Source of the DNA: Galdieria partita | Lineage: Eukaryota; Rhodophyta; Bangiophyceae; Galdieriales; Galdieriaceae | Direction of reading: 5' to 3' | NCBI GenBank assembly: GCA_025991245.1 | Contig: BQMJ01000070.1 | Location: 62,001-126,000, forward strand | Length of the DNA stretch: 64,000 bases | Shown here: in pieces, positions 42,053 to 52,219 of the stretch | Layout of the letters: the number at the start of each line of letters is the position of its first letter | How positions within the stretch are numbered: position 1 is the stretch's first letter | Translations under genes and position numbers: made by a program | The notes under the pieces: model-generated | Database searches by the model: none | What the model was told of the DNA's origin: nothing | The model's input: the letters and a program-made list of their open reading frames with translations, nothing else

Positions 42053-42287
42053 ATTATTTTGTGCAGTGGTAGAGTTGAGTGTTACTGCAACTCATCTGTT
42101 CTTCGTGAGATATCGTTGAATGACTAGGAATCGTAGTGTCATTTTCTTCCATTTCTTTATTTGTAAATATTCTCCAATGTCTGTGTACGAATACTGCCAG
42201 AAGAACTTTCCGAAACAAAATAGGAATGGAAAGTTTTCTTGTTTTCATTCGTTAGATCGAGTCGTTGCATTTTGTTGAAACAGCGAA

Positions 42288-44020
42288 ATGCCACAAGATG
42301 ATGACAACTTGAATGCCTTTTTAGCTGTGACTTCCGCTGACCCGGAACTAGCTCAGCAGCTGTTAAATAGTAACCAAGGTGACTTGGAAAAGGCAATAGA
42401 ATCCTATTTTGCTATAAAGGAAGCGGAAGTAGAGCTTGACCAAGCTGTTGCGCGGGATGCTGTGGTAGACAGTAGTAGAGTAAGCACTGAAAGTCGCGAC
42501 GTAGAAGAATTTCACTTGTTATACATAGGAAGACATACTGAATCGGCCTCATGCACCACCCTGTGTTGATGAAGAAGATGAAGAGATAATACCAGTGAGG
42601 AGATTGGCACCGAGAAGAACAAGTTCAAATGGTGGTTCAGAAGGAAGGGCAGACCGAGGTTCTAGCTATTCTAGTCACTTTAGTTTTCCAGAGAACTTGG
42701 GAGAAGGAAGATTGGGTGAACTTTATGCTCCCCCGTCTGACCTCAACTTTGAGGAATCCTATGAACAAGCGCTGCAGTAGGTTTATTTTATGTTGCTCAG
42801 TTTTCAAGTGAGTCCATTGTCAACTAGGAAAGGAATAGAAGAAAACAAGTGGCTTTTGGTTAATTTACAGCAGCACGAAAATTTTTTATGTCTGTTGTTG
42901 AATAGAGAAGTTTGGTCGGTAAGTGCTTTGGAGCTTTATGGAATTCGTTGTCCTAAACTCTTCAAGGACTCCACTATTAAAGAGTTTATTCAGTCAAGTT
43001 TCATCTTTTGGCAACGTGACGTTCTTTCGGAGGATGCAGTTCAGTTTTGTGCCCGATATTCTGTAAATAACTTCCCTTTTGTGGCTGTGGTTGATCCTCG
43101 CACTGGAGAGAAAGTATTGGAACTTAGCCTGGAAGAGAGTGAGAGAATAGAAAAGAATTACATAGTATCAACTCTTTGTAACTTTCTGGAGAGCAATGTT
43201 TTGGATGAGTGGACCGCACCTCGGTCGATTCGAAGAAGTGGAGCTATTCATTCCAATCGTCAAAATTTTCAGTCATTTCGTGTTGGCAATGATACTGTTG
43301 AAGATGAGGCAACAGATAATGGACGAGAAGTAGAACAAAATGAAGATGCACAGTTGGCTGAAGCCATTGCCGCTTCATTGGAAGATCAGGAACGTCCTTC
43401 ATCAGAGATAGGATATGGTGAATCTTATTCAAATGGCAAGTTTTACATGCAATCATAAATTTTCATTGGCTAACCACATTTTAGAAGTACCGATAATACG
43501 TAATGATAGTGAAAGTCGGATTGCTTCGCAGTACGCATCTATGACAGACCCTCATCTTAATGAAGAAAGAGAACTTAAGATGGAACAAGATGCTGCTTTA
43601 GCGGCAGCAGAAGCAGCAGATCGTGCACGATTGTCGCGTTTCGAAGAAGAAGAGCGCGAGAGAATTTTGCAAAAGGAAATGGAGTATAAACAACGAGAAG
43701 AACGTGAGGCATTGGAGGCCACCAAACACATGAGGCAACGAATGAAGAAATCGGTGTTGAAAGATGAACCTCCTGAAAATAGTCCACATGTTACAGAGTT
43801 GCTATTGAGGTTGCCAGATGGAAGGAAAGTTGTGAGAAGATTTCAAGACAGTGAACCATTGCAAGCAGTAATAGATTATGTGGTTTATGAAACAGGATTA
43901 TCAGAAGATGAGTTTCAGTTGCTTATTCCATTTCCGCGAAAGGTTTTGTCGGAGGTTAACGCTACATTGCAAGAATTGAACCTTACTACGAAGGCTGCAT
44001 TAATAGTAGAGTGCAACTGA
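42288..44020 (+). CDS. UBXN7: UBXD7-like UBA-UAS-UIM-UBX protein, p97 adaptor
   Basis: Four exons (42288-42479, 42529-42776, 42828-43417, 43485-44020) give 521 residues; introns are 49-67 nt. The domain order matches UBXD7: UBA (about 1-45, ADPELAQQLLNSNQGDLEKA), a thioredoxin-like UAS domain (about 150-270, NKWLLVNLQ through FPFVAVVDPRTGE), a UIM (DAQLAEAIAASLED, about 345), a long charged helix, and a C-terminal UBX domain (ELLLRLPDGRKVVRRF, LLIPFPRKVL). UBXD7 couples p97/CDC48 to cullin-RING substrates, and its UIM binds NEDD8 on cullins. The NEDD8 E2 is also encoded in this window. Confidence 0.92.
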
Positions 44021-44156
44021 CACAAATTCCTGTTGTAGGAGGAAATTCAATCCATCTAAGTCATATATTGAGGTGTAAAAGATTTTTTTCTCAACTCGTC
44101 TTTTTATATATACAATACACTCTAAAGAACCCTCTCTCTCCACAACTCTTTTCGAA

Positions 44157-45182
44157 TTACAACTTGACTACCATTCGATATCGTACTTTGTTTTCTCGTA
44201 CTTTGTCCAGTGCTTCATTCAAATGGTTGACAGACGTTACTTCACATTTGGGGAAGATTTGATGAAGAGCACAAAAGTCCAACATATCCTTAATAAGTGC
44301 TCTACCACCTGTGATGCTTCCACATATGGTAAGTTGTCTTACCATCAATTCTGTCATAACTGGAACCTCCACATTGCCTAAAATGGCACCAACAATAGCC
44401 ATCTTGCCGTTTCGACGCAAAAGTGCAGTATATTGTTGCCAAGGCAGTTTTTTAGGAACAGTGACTAACATAAAGTCAATCGTTCCTTGTGCCTCCTTCA
44501 TTTGCTTCTCATCTGATGAATTGATAAAATGAGAAGCACCATATTCCTTTGCTTCGTTGATCTTGTCTGCACTCGAAGAGATTGCAGTGACTTTACATCC
44601 AAAGGCCTTTGCAAATTTCAATGCCATATGTCCCAAACCTCCTATCCCGACTACAGCCACGTGATCTCCTGGTTTCACGCCAAAACGACGAAATGGTGCA
44701 AACACTGTAATCCCACCACAGAATAGTGGCCCAGCATATTCCGGCGGGATCTCCTTTGGAATAGGAAAGGCAACCCTGGCATCAGCGATGGTCTTTCTAG
44801 CGAAACCACCTTGCGAGGCACCGAAACAGGTTGCTTCACCGTGAGGACACAAATTTTCATATCCTTCGATACACTCTTCACAAGACAAACAAGCACGACG
44901 ATACCACCCGATTCCTACTCTATCTCCTATTTGAAGCTCCTTTACTTCAGTTCCACGCCTGGATACTTTTCCAACAATTTCGTGACCAGCGACCTTGGGG
45001 AAACGAGAAGCTTCATCACCCCATTCTTTATCGATAATATGAACGTCGGAATGACAAATACCACAGTATTCCACGTCAACTTCGACATCGTTTGGACCCA
45101 AAGTAGGTAGTTCCAGTTGATATGGAACCACCTTTGCTTTGGGCTCCATAGCTGCCCAACTTTCTGTTACCGTTTTGCTCAT
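44157..45182 (-). CDS. Zinc-dependent alcohol dehydrogenase (YahK/cinnamyl-ADH type)
   Basis: A single exon of 341 residues. Catalytic zinc ligands are in YCGICHSD and AGHEIVG; structural zinc Cys are in CLSCEECIEGYENLC. The Rossmann motif is VGIGGLGHMALKFAK. The family reduces aldehydes with NADPH. There is no targeting sequence. The absence of introns and the bacterial-style length are compatible with acquisition from bacteria, as reported for other cyanidiophyte metabolic genes. Homologues are also common in fungi and plants, so origin is undecided. Its 5' side faces THOC5 across 410 bp. Confidence 0.92.
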   Translation of the reverse strand: MSKTVTESWAAMEPKAKVVPYQLELPTLGPNDVEVDVEYCGICHSDVHIIDKEWGDEASRFPKVAGHEIVGKVSRRGTEVKELQIGDRVGIGWYRRACLSCEECIEGYENLCPHGEATCFGASQGGFARKTIADARVAFPIPKEIPPEYAGPLFCGGITVFAPFRRFGVKPGDHVAVVGIGGLGHMALKFAKAFGCKVTAISSSADKINEAKEYGASHFINSSDEKQMKEAQGTIDFMLVTVPKKLPWQQYTALLRRNGKMAIVGAILGNVEVPVMTELMVRQLTICGSITGGRALIKDMLDFCALHQIFPKCEVTSVNHLNEALDKVRENKVRYRMVVKL

Positions 45183-45592
45183 GCTGCCAACAATCGAAAA
45201 AACAGATATAATGCTAACGGATACATATCGGACACTTTTAAAACTCCATTGGAAGGTTCTACATCCGTCGGTTGAATCGTCGTCCGCATTCCACTGGCTG
45301 TGAATTCATCCCAACGTTCCCTCGACAGCTGTCCGTTTGGACTAATCCAGCAGGAAACCAGTTTTAAATAGCAGCAAGTACATATCCATTGATTTGAACT
45401 ATTATTTGTCACACTTTTAGATAACATACAACAAATAACTAGTTGCACAGTAAAAGAATGATGTTTCTTTTTAAATGTCTCGATAAAGGATCATTTGATT
45501 TATATCATATATGTGAAACACGCATAGAGAGAGAGAGTATATGTTTGATATGAGAATGCATATACTCAAGTGCCCACAAAAAATTTTGCCAC
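45183..45592. other. Divergent intergenic region, ADH/THOC5
   Basis: About 410 bp between start codons. A minus-strand open frame overlaps the ADH start but has no ATG-initiated family match. A short (AG)n run near 45525-45537 is the only repeat. The region presumably contains two promoters. Confidence 0.45.
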
Positions 45593-47479
45593 ATGATGGA
45601 TCGTTCTCTACAAGCAGCGATAGAGGCAGCAACGGATCTTCCGAATGAAGTGGGAAAGATCCAACAACAAGTCTCACAAGTAGAAAAGTGTTGTGAGGAG
45701 TTACGGGAAACACTTCGGCTTCTTGATGGTAGACCGAACGAATCAAAAGTGTTGTTGAAAATAGCAAGCTCTACAGCAAAACTGAAGTGGTTGAACAGGG
45801 AAAGTCATTTGACGCTGGAAAGTTGCAAGCTGGCTGTTCAAAAACATAAAGAAAGAGTACAGAATTCCCAGATTATTTTGGAAAATTATTTATATCAAAG
45901 GGAGCAGTTGAAAGAGGAAATTGCTAGTTGTCAAAGTTATCGAGGTTTGATAGACGAAATCCCCCTTATTACTTTGGAAGAAGCCAGTGTGAGTATTCCA
46001 TCGGAAGGGTTAGATAGCATCGAATATGAGCACCAAGTGATGCTGAAGCGTTTGGAAGCGGAAAAAGATAGGAGACAAAGCTTACTGAATCAAGTGGAAG
46101 AATTGAAACGAAAGAAAGATATTATGGAAACCGAATTGAAAGAATCTCGTCAGTTTTTGGAGAGTCTTCCCAAGGAGATTGAAAAGATCCACACTGCAGC
46201 TAGTCGTGTTTCAACCTTCTTTCACGACCACGGATTTGCTGATCGTTTCTTTTATTTTCTTCGCGAAGACACTTTGAAAAGGATGTTTCTCCTACCTTTT
46301 CCGTTGTACGTTTTAGCACGACAAGCCTATGCATTTCAACATACTTATCAAGCAGATAAACACATACAATTTCATATGGATATCATAGGAGATATAGATG
46401 CGGCAGAAAGTATGTGTGAACAGCTGAATACTGGATGGAATGCACCAGTCGAGAATTTGTATGAAAGACATCCTTTACAAGTACAGTTAGAACTGGGAGG
46501 TCAGCCTGAGGGAGCTTTGGATGCTTCTTTGCAAAAGACAGTGACAGCGACGTTTTCCTATCTTTCATGTTTAGAGATTGTTGTTGTCTCATTTAGTGGA
46601 AATGCAAGTGATGGTAACTTGTCAACAGAACAGTTTGCTTTCTTATTTCCTGGAGACGATGGAAGTCATTCTCCGAATCCAACCAATCATTATCTCGAAG
46701 AGGGAAAGTTTCAGTTTCAGCCTAGTAAAGCTGATGGCGCTCGTCCTTTTATTTGGGCACAGATTATATGTGGACTTGGCTTTCCATTTGAGTTGAATCT
46801 TTCCTCGTCCATGAAGGATGCAAAGGAATGGCTCCGAAATGCGTTGAATTATTCAAAGCATGTCGTATTTGGTGCCGTGATAAAGGCAATGGTAGCTCGG
46901 AATTACTTTTTACAGTCTCTTTCTATGCAGTTGGTAAGTCTCCAACGTCTTATTGTTCCTGTGAATGCGAAGGAGGCACAGTTACCTGGAGATCCTCGTT
47001 CAGAGTTAAAATCTTGGTCAGAGTTGGTAGATAATCAGGATTTTGCAACGGCTCCAACCAATTCTTCTTTTTATACATTAACTGGGACACGAAAGTTTCT
47101 ATTGGAGATTCAATCTGAATCTATACATTTGAGAGGATTAGTAGCTGTCTGTCCCGATTATCCATTAACCTCACCTTACTGGTCATTGAAATGCATTCGT
47201 GGTCCATTACAAGACAGTGATTTGCGGGATATTGAAAGAGAGCTGTGCTCCTTTACAGATGAGAGTTTCGAAGGAAATGTGCTTGGAGAGAATCTGTTGA
47301 GTATTCAGGTTAAGAAACTTCAAGCTTGTGTAGATATTTGTCAAGAAATCAATAGACCTTCTCCTCATGATAGTATGATTGAACGACCTCGTTGGGATCG
47401 CTCCCTTCGTGGGAGAATGAGAACCAAGCCCTTTGTTTTCAACCCTGAAGCCAATATATTTGAACCTCGAATAGGTTGA
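45593..47479 (+). CDS. THOC5: THOC5, THO/TREX complex subunit
   Basis: A single exon of 628 residues. The N-terminal half is coiled coil. It includes the THOC5/FMIP hallmark: a segment ending YLYQREQLKEEIASCQSYRG followed by IPLITLEEA. A globular C-terminal half begins near FFLPFPLYVLARQ-like sequence (LLPFPLYVLARQAYA). THO couples transcription to mRNA export; THOC5 dimerises and bridges to THOC7. In a genome with several introns per gene, TREX recruitment is expected to follow splicing. A coiled-coil protein of unknown identity lies 290 bp downstream on the same strand. Confidence 0.85.
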   Translation: MMDRSLQAAIEAATDLPNEVGKIQQQVSQVEKCCEELRETLRLLDGRPNESKVLLKIASSTAKLKWLNRESHLTLESCKLAVQKHKERVQNSQIILENYLYQREQLKEEIASCQSYRGLIDEIPLITLEEASVSIPSEGLDSIEYEHQVMLKRLEAEKDRRQSLLNQVEELKRKKDIMETELKESRQFLESLPKEIEKIHTAASRVSTFFHDHGFADRFFYFLREDTLKRMFLLPFPLYVLARQAYAFQHTYQADKHIQFHMDIIGDIDAAESMCEQLNTGWNAPVENLYERHPLQVQLELGGQPEGALDASLQKTVTATFSYLSCLEIVVVSFSGNASDGNLSTEQFAFLFPGDDGSHSPNPTNHYLEEGKFQFQPSKADGARPFIWAQIICGLGFPFELNLSSSMKDAKEWLRNALNYSKHVVFGAVIKAMVARNYFLQSLSMQLVSLQRLIVPVNAKEAQLPGDPRSELKSWSELVDNQDFATAPTNSSFYTLTGTRKFLLEIQSESIHLRGLVAVCPDYPLTSPYWSLKCIRGPLQDSDLRDIERELCSFTDESFEGNVLGENLLSIQVKKLQACVDICQEINRPSPHDSMIERPRWDRSLRGRMRTKPFVFNPEANIFEPRIG

Positions 47480-47769
47480 TTTTGTGGTATCATTTGTGTG
47501 TAGAAGGAGATGGCAGAATGAGTTTCTTGAAGAATGGATGGGCCTGTGATATTCATGGCTCTCTATAGATGTAAAAGGCTGAACATATTGCACTATCCAT
47601 ATGACAACTGTTCTAAATAAACATTCTTCTGACATTGTTATCAGGGCACCTGATTCTTATTCATAACGAGTGGTCATTTTTCTCATACTGGAGGCTTTTC
47701 GAATATGTATGGATGGATCGAGAATACCACGAGTAGGAGAACTTGGCCAAGAACGAGAATGGACTGGGA

Positions 47770-48462
47770 ATGGTTGATGCATTCCAAAATAATAATGATG
47801 TTAGGTCTGTGATGGGCACTGTACAGAATAATGAAGAGTCAAGCTTTCCAGATGACTTGCAAGATATTGAAACGGAGACTCCAAAGCTTGTTATATCTTG
47901 CGACTTGATAGAGGAAGAGGTGAACGAGTGGTATCGAAGGATAGACTATGCCAGCAACTTGTTACAGCGCTATAAAGTGGATGGGTCTAAGCAACAGTGG
48001 GATGAATGGAAAGAAGCAGTAATAGCTTGTATACAGGGACTGAAGTCACTCGTGGAAAACAGGAAAGCTGTGTTGGAGAGTTGGCTAGAAGCAGTTGCAA
48101 CACAAGTATTTCCTATTACTCACAGTAACACTGGCTCAGTTGAGTGTTCGACAGAAGAGATTGAAAGGGAACTTATTGATGCAAAGATGACACTTGCACA
48201 AGTAGAAGAAGAGAATGTGAAACTGGAGTTTACCTATTCTCGATTGTTGCGAGAGGGAAACGAAGTAACGGAGTCAACAAGTATTTCCGAGTCGTTTATG
48301 GAAAGGTTCCAAAGTGCAAAACAACGAGTACAAGAGGCGGAGACAGAAAGAGAAAAGTTGAACGAAGAAATTGAAAGAATTCAGTCGCAGTTGTTTCTTT
48401 GTCGTAAGAAGAATCAGCACCTTTTGGAAGAGTATAGAGCTCTAGAAGGACAGTGGAATTGA
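47770..48462 (+). CDS. Coiled-coil protein, unrecognised
   Basis: A single exon; the first ATG gives 230 residues. The N-terminal 45 residues are acidic and Asn-rich. A region with several Trp follows (EEEVNEWYRRIDYASNLL, QWDEWKEAV, ESWLEA), then about 100 residues of heptad-like coiled coil (STEEIERELIDAKMTLAQ onward) to the end. I do not recognise a family. Kinetochore, TREX or motor-associated subunits of similar shape exist, and THOC7 was considered because THOC5 is next door, but no motif supports it. An upstream intron could add a short N-terminus. Confidence 0.55.
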   Translation: MVDAFQNNNDVRSVMGTVQNNEESSFPDDLQDIETETPKLVISCDLIEEEVNEWYRRIDYASNLLQRYKVDGSKQQWDEWKEAVIACIQGLKSLVENRKAVLESWLEAVATQVFPITHSNTGSVECSTEEIERELIDAKMTLAQVEEENVKLEFTYSRLLREGNEVTESTSISESFMERFQSAKQRVQEAETEREKLNEEIERIQSQLFLCRKKNQHLLEEYRALEGQWN

Positions 48463-48662
48463 CTTGTAGAATATCTTTTTGAATAGCTTATTTATTTGGA
48501 AACAGTGGAAATTTGTGGTTTTCTATTTGTTGTTGCGATCAGTTTGACATCCAAAGAGTCGTGTTGAATAATACTTGGTTGTTCATATATTCAATCGTTT
48601 GAATCATTCTTGTGAATTTCCCTTGTTTTTACTGTAAGGAACATGAAAAAGATAACCATTGA

Positions 48663-50653
48663 CTAAGTATTGGCTCTCAACTGTTCTAAACTTGCTGAAA
48701 TGTCAGTTGCCACGAATTGCTTTGGCGACACGTGCTCTCGTTCTCTACTACTCTCATAGGCATTGAATGTTACATTACAAGCTTTTCGATTATTCAAAGA
48801 ATGCAACACTACATCTGCCAAGTCTGCATGACTTATATACTTGTCATCTTGTATCAGTTCTTGGTCGACAATAGTTGGCTTAAGACCACCTATTATTGAA
48901 AGAAATTGGAATCTTCGTGTCCTTTATATTTTCCATACTTACCAGGTCGATCAATACATTTCCCCGAACGAATAATACAATAAGTCAGTCCAGAGTTCCG
49001 AAGTGCAATTTCTCCTCGAAGTTTCCAAACTATCGGAATGTCATCAGTCAATTCCTTCCATCACATAGAAATGTATTTGAGACTATTCTCTGGAATTGGA
49101 TGACTCCATACCTTGAGCTTCTCAGGACGCAAAAATTTCCCAACATCGGTACAAGATATCATGATAAATTCAGGTTCTTGTTGTTTTCGATAAGCTTTGA
49201 TATAGTCGATAGCAAGATAAAAGCCATCATCTTGATCCTGCTTCGATGCTTTCACAAAATTGATTGCCAATTGATAAACTTCACTCAAGTTGATTTCCTC
49301 TGTGACCCGTACTGGACGTAAAATTCCTTCTTTAGGAACTGCCACAAATTTTGAAAAAGGAAGTCTTATTGTCAACCATTTGTTTGGCACAGTTCGGAAA
49401 CGTGCCTTTGACAGAATGAGTAGATCATTGAATATTGCTCACACAATCACATACCAAGTATTCCACTTGAGCATTGTCACCCGAACGAGTTCTTAACTCA
49501 AGGCCATACGTCTTTCCATCCCCGATGCAACGAATGATAAGACCTTCAAATTCTTCCAGGTCGTATTGGTCTATCTTGGAAGCAATTTCTGCAGTTCCAC
49601 CGTCCGCATCAAAAATCTTCCCAGTGAAAACTGCGTTATTTCTAGCGTTTTGCATATATTCTATTTTGGGAGGTCTCTTTTGTAACCCAACGGAAGCCAA
49701 ACGACTACGAAATTCATCGAGCACAGGTTTCCAACTCTCAAAGTCTGTCTTTCTGTCAAATTTGAATAGAGTCACTTTTGAGGACTAGAGGAATAAAAAT
49801 AATGAAAACACAACATGAAAAGAATACTCACTTCCTCACTACCATACTGTTGAAATTTGGAATCATGCAAGGCCTTGATAACATTTTGTAATCCATTGAA
49901 TTCCACAGATTCCGTTTCTTTTGAATCAGAAGCTCCAACTGCCCAAATGACCTAAAAACATATCAGACTGAAAATATTTTTGGTTTGTACAATTACCTTG
50001 TCCACATTTTCCATGGCATCATATAAACTTGAAAGTTCTCTCACATCTCCTTTAGCAAACGTACATCCTGTTCCAACTGCATCCAGGGTGGAGCTATACA
50101 AGTTTCTTACCAATACTCTAATGACAGCCTTGAAAATAAAAAAGCCTCGTTTTTCAATAGCTTACCGAACCCGATATCCTCTTAACAATAGTTTCTTGGT
50201 AATAATATTCCCGATTCTTCCAGTAGCTCCTAGTACCAAGACTTGATAGTTCCTGGACCATTCATCTGTTTCAGGATAATAAACGTCTTCCAAAGGAGCC
50301 ACATCTTCGTCATCAACTAGTCTAGTAAGTCTTCTAAAACCCAGCAACAGCTGAATCATTTGAGAAAAAATATTGCCGATGCGAAAACTAGTACCATCAG
50401 GGCTAGAGGAGGAAGGATTTGGTTGTGAAGCAAATACAAACAACTTGGAACTTGGCAAGCTGGGTCTACGAAGGAATAAGAATTGGGGCCAAACACCACA
50501 AGCAATAAAACGACGTGAGCTAGAAAAGCATCACCACAAATATGTTATGGATAACCAGAAAAGAGAGTTGTACAAGTTGTACCTTTTCGACTTGTAGCAA
50601 ATGATTTGTCCAGTCCAACAACAATTAGATATAAAATATGCTGTGATAGTCAT
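48663..50653 (-). CDS. HCF173: HCF173-like SDR/CIA30 protein, psbA translation factor
   Basis: Eight exons (50653-50583, 50519-50166, 50117-49997, 49951-49832, 49784-49455, 49405-49112, 49054-48943, 48889-48663) give 542 residues; introns are 45-63 nt. After a basic leader of about 60 residues comes an atypical SDR fold (VLVLGATGRIGNII). It is interrupted after the fourth strand by a CIA30 domain (TLFKFDRKTDFESWKP to LPFSKFV) and then resumes (MISCTDVG, GLTYCIIRSG, ADLADVV). This split order is that of plant HCF173, which binds the psbA mRNA leader and promotes D1 synthesis. A TGA seen in frame near 49060 lies inside the intron 49055-49111 and does not break the gene. Confidence 0.88.
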
Positions 50654-51604
50654 CTGAAACTGTGTTGTTGATAAGTGTTCTTACAGGAAACCCACAATTC
50701 CAGTTGGCAAAGCACTCAATGAATGGTCAGGAGATCAACGACGAGCTCCGAATGTTAGGAAGACTCGATGTTGTAAAACTTGATCTCCTAGTTCAATCAA
50801 GCATACTGACCAATGGCGAGAAAACCTCAGAAATATAGACAACATTTTTGTTATTTGTGTTTAAAAAAGATGAAACTTTCAATAATAGAGTGGATCAAGT
50901 ATGAAAAGAGAATTATTATACCAAGCTATTGATCCCGTGAAAGTTACAACCTGCCGTCACTCGTTGCACAGATTTGCTCTCAATATAGTCCTATGATGAA
51001 GGAAAGTTTGTAGAGTGTTCATATTCGCAAAACATCGTATTTGATATAGTTGATCCGCTATGGCCTTTGCTTTCATTTCTAACCGAGTCTTTCGTTGTCT
51101 GTAGAAGGAAACTGTTGTTGAAGACATTCCAGAGAGTATATTTGTAGAATGTATTCAAGTAGGAACAGAGTGGAATTCTGACTAGTTCTCCTAGAAGATT
51201 GGAAACAAAGTGATGACTCGAAATCCTCAAGGAGATTCTCCCAATATTGATGCCTCGAGAGCTACTACTTGTTTTGTGAATTTTCAATATTCACAAGTGT
51301 ATGAGAAGACTTCTAGAAATTTGTTTTTAGAATGCGCACTAGTAGTGATATAAAGAAAGTGAGAATCTATGAAATCCTATTGAAATTCCATGTATAGCGT
51401 TGTCTTGAAAGAGTAACCCAATCATTGTCCTTGAGTTTACTTTGAACAATTTGGCTATCAAACAACTTATACAGTCAAACCAATAGCATCAAATCATTGT
51501 TAGAATGTGACAAACCAATGGAGATTTGTTCAAAGAGAGTGGAAAGGAGCTTCTGCCGCAATTCGAGTTGCTGTTAGACATTTTGTCACAAACTTTTGGC
51601 CTAT
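50654..51604. other. Stretch without a resolved gene; possible exons
   Basis: About 950 bp between the HCF173 start and the AP-1 sigma start. On the plus strand three open segments look partly coding: 50690-50840 (contains KHSMNGQEINDELRM), 51103-51174 (KETVVEDIPESIF) and 51195-51352 (TRNPQGDSPNIDASRAT). AG acceptors precede them, but I cannot find donors, a start or a frame that joins them. A 98-codon open frame on the minus strand (50991-51287) is an alternative. No RNA gene is recognised. Confidence 0.35.
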
Positions 51605-52180
51605 ATGGTATATATCTCTATATTGTTGTTTTCTCTGCAACTTACAAGTTTTTGGTTTAGTTTCATTTTCTTCTTCTCATCAGTCGTCAAGGGAAGGTTC
51701 GTTTAGCCAAATGGTTGGAACCCTATTCCCAAAAGGAGCGGACGAAGATTTCTCAAGAACTTGCCACCCTTTTAACTGCAAGGTCCAATAAAATGTGCAA
51801 CTTTATAGAGTGGAGAGATTTAAAGGTTGTCTATAGAAGGTATATACTTTTCTCTTTGTATTTTTACTGTAGATTCTTTTGATTTTCTTAGATATGCAAG
51901 TCTCTTTTTCGTTGCTGGAGTAGACTCGTCGGATAATGAATTGATAACTCTCGAGATAATACATCATTATGTTGAGTGCTTGGACAAATATTTTGGAAAT
52001 GTTTGTGAACTGGACTTGATATTCAATTTTAGCAAAGCATATTACATATTAGATGAGATATTGTTGGCAGGAGAGCTTCAAGAGTCCAAACGAGGCAACG
52101 TATTACGTGCGATACAAGCCTCCGATAATATGGCAGAAAAACATCCAGAAGACCCAAAACATAGTGTTCGAGGTTACTGA
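51605..52180 (+). CDS. AP1S: AP-1 complex sigma subunit
   Basis: Exons 51605-51607, 51661-51839 and 51892-52180 give 156 residues, the normal sigma-1 length. The first coding exon is the ATG alone, immediately followed by the GTATAT donor. Only this join yields the conserved start ([18 protein letters not shown]). Further blocks: [35 protein letters not shown] and [11 protein letters not shown]. Sigma-1 is the small core chain of the clathrin adaptor at the trans-Golgi and endosomes. Features favour AP-1 over AP-2 or AP-3 (RDLKVVY, the [13 protein letters not shown] end). Confidence 0.92.
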
Positions 52181-52219
52181 TAGAGAAAGTGGGACTCCCA
52201 TCCTTTCCGAAAAAAGGGA

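Noticed and set aside
45179-45448. Minus-strand open frame of 89 codons upstream of the alcohol dehydrogenase
   Set aside because: It overlaps the ADH start, begins without a clear ATG context and has Cys/Ser-rich noise composition.
49058-49060. In-frame TGA in HCF173, suggesting a pseudogene or recoding
   Set aside because: It lies within a 57-nt GT-AG intron (49055-49111); splicing restores the conserved SDR continuation without a break.
50373-50597. Hydrophilic plus-strand open frame of 74 codons opposite the HCF173 leader
   Set aside because: It is antisense to the low-complexity transit peptide and has no family resemblance; the HCF173 frame is supported by splicing and conservation.
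50991-51287. 98-codon minus-strand open frame as a gene
   Set aside because: Coding character is weak and competes with plus-strand segments; no family match. Listed only as part of the unresolved stretch.
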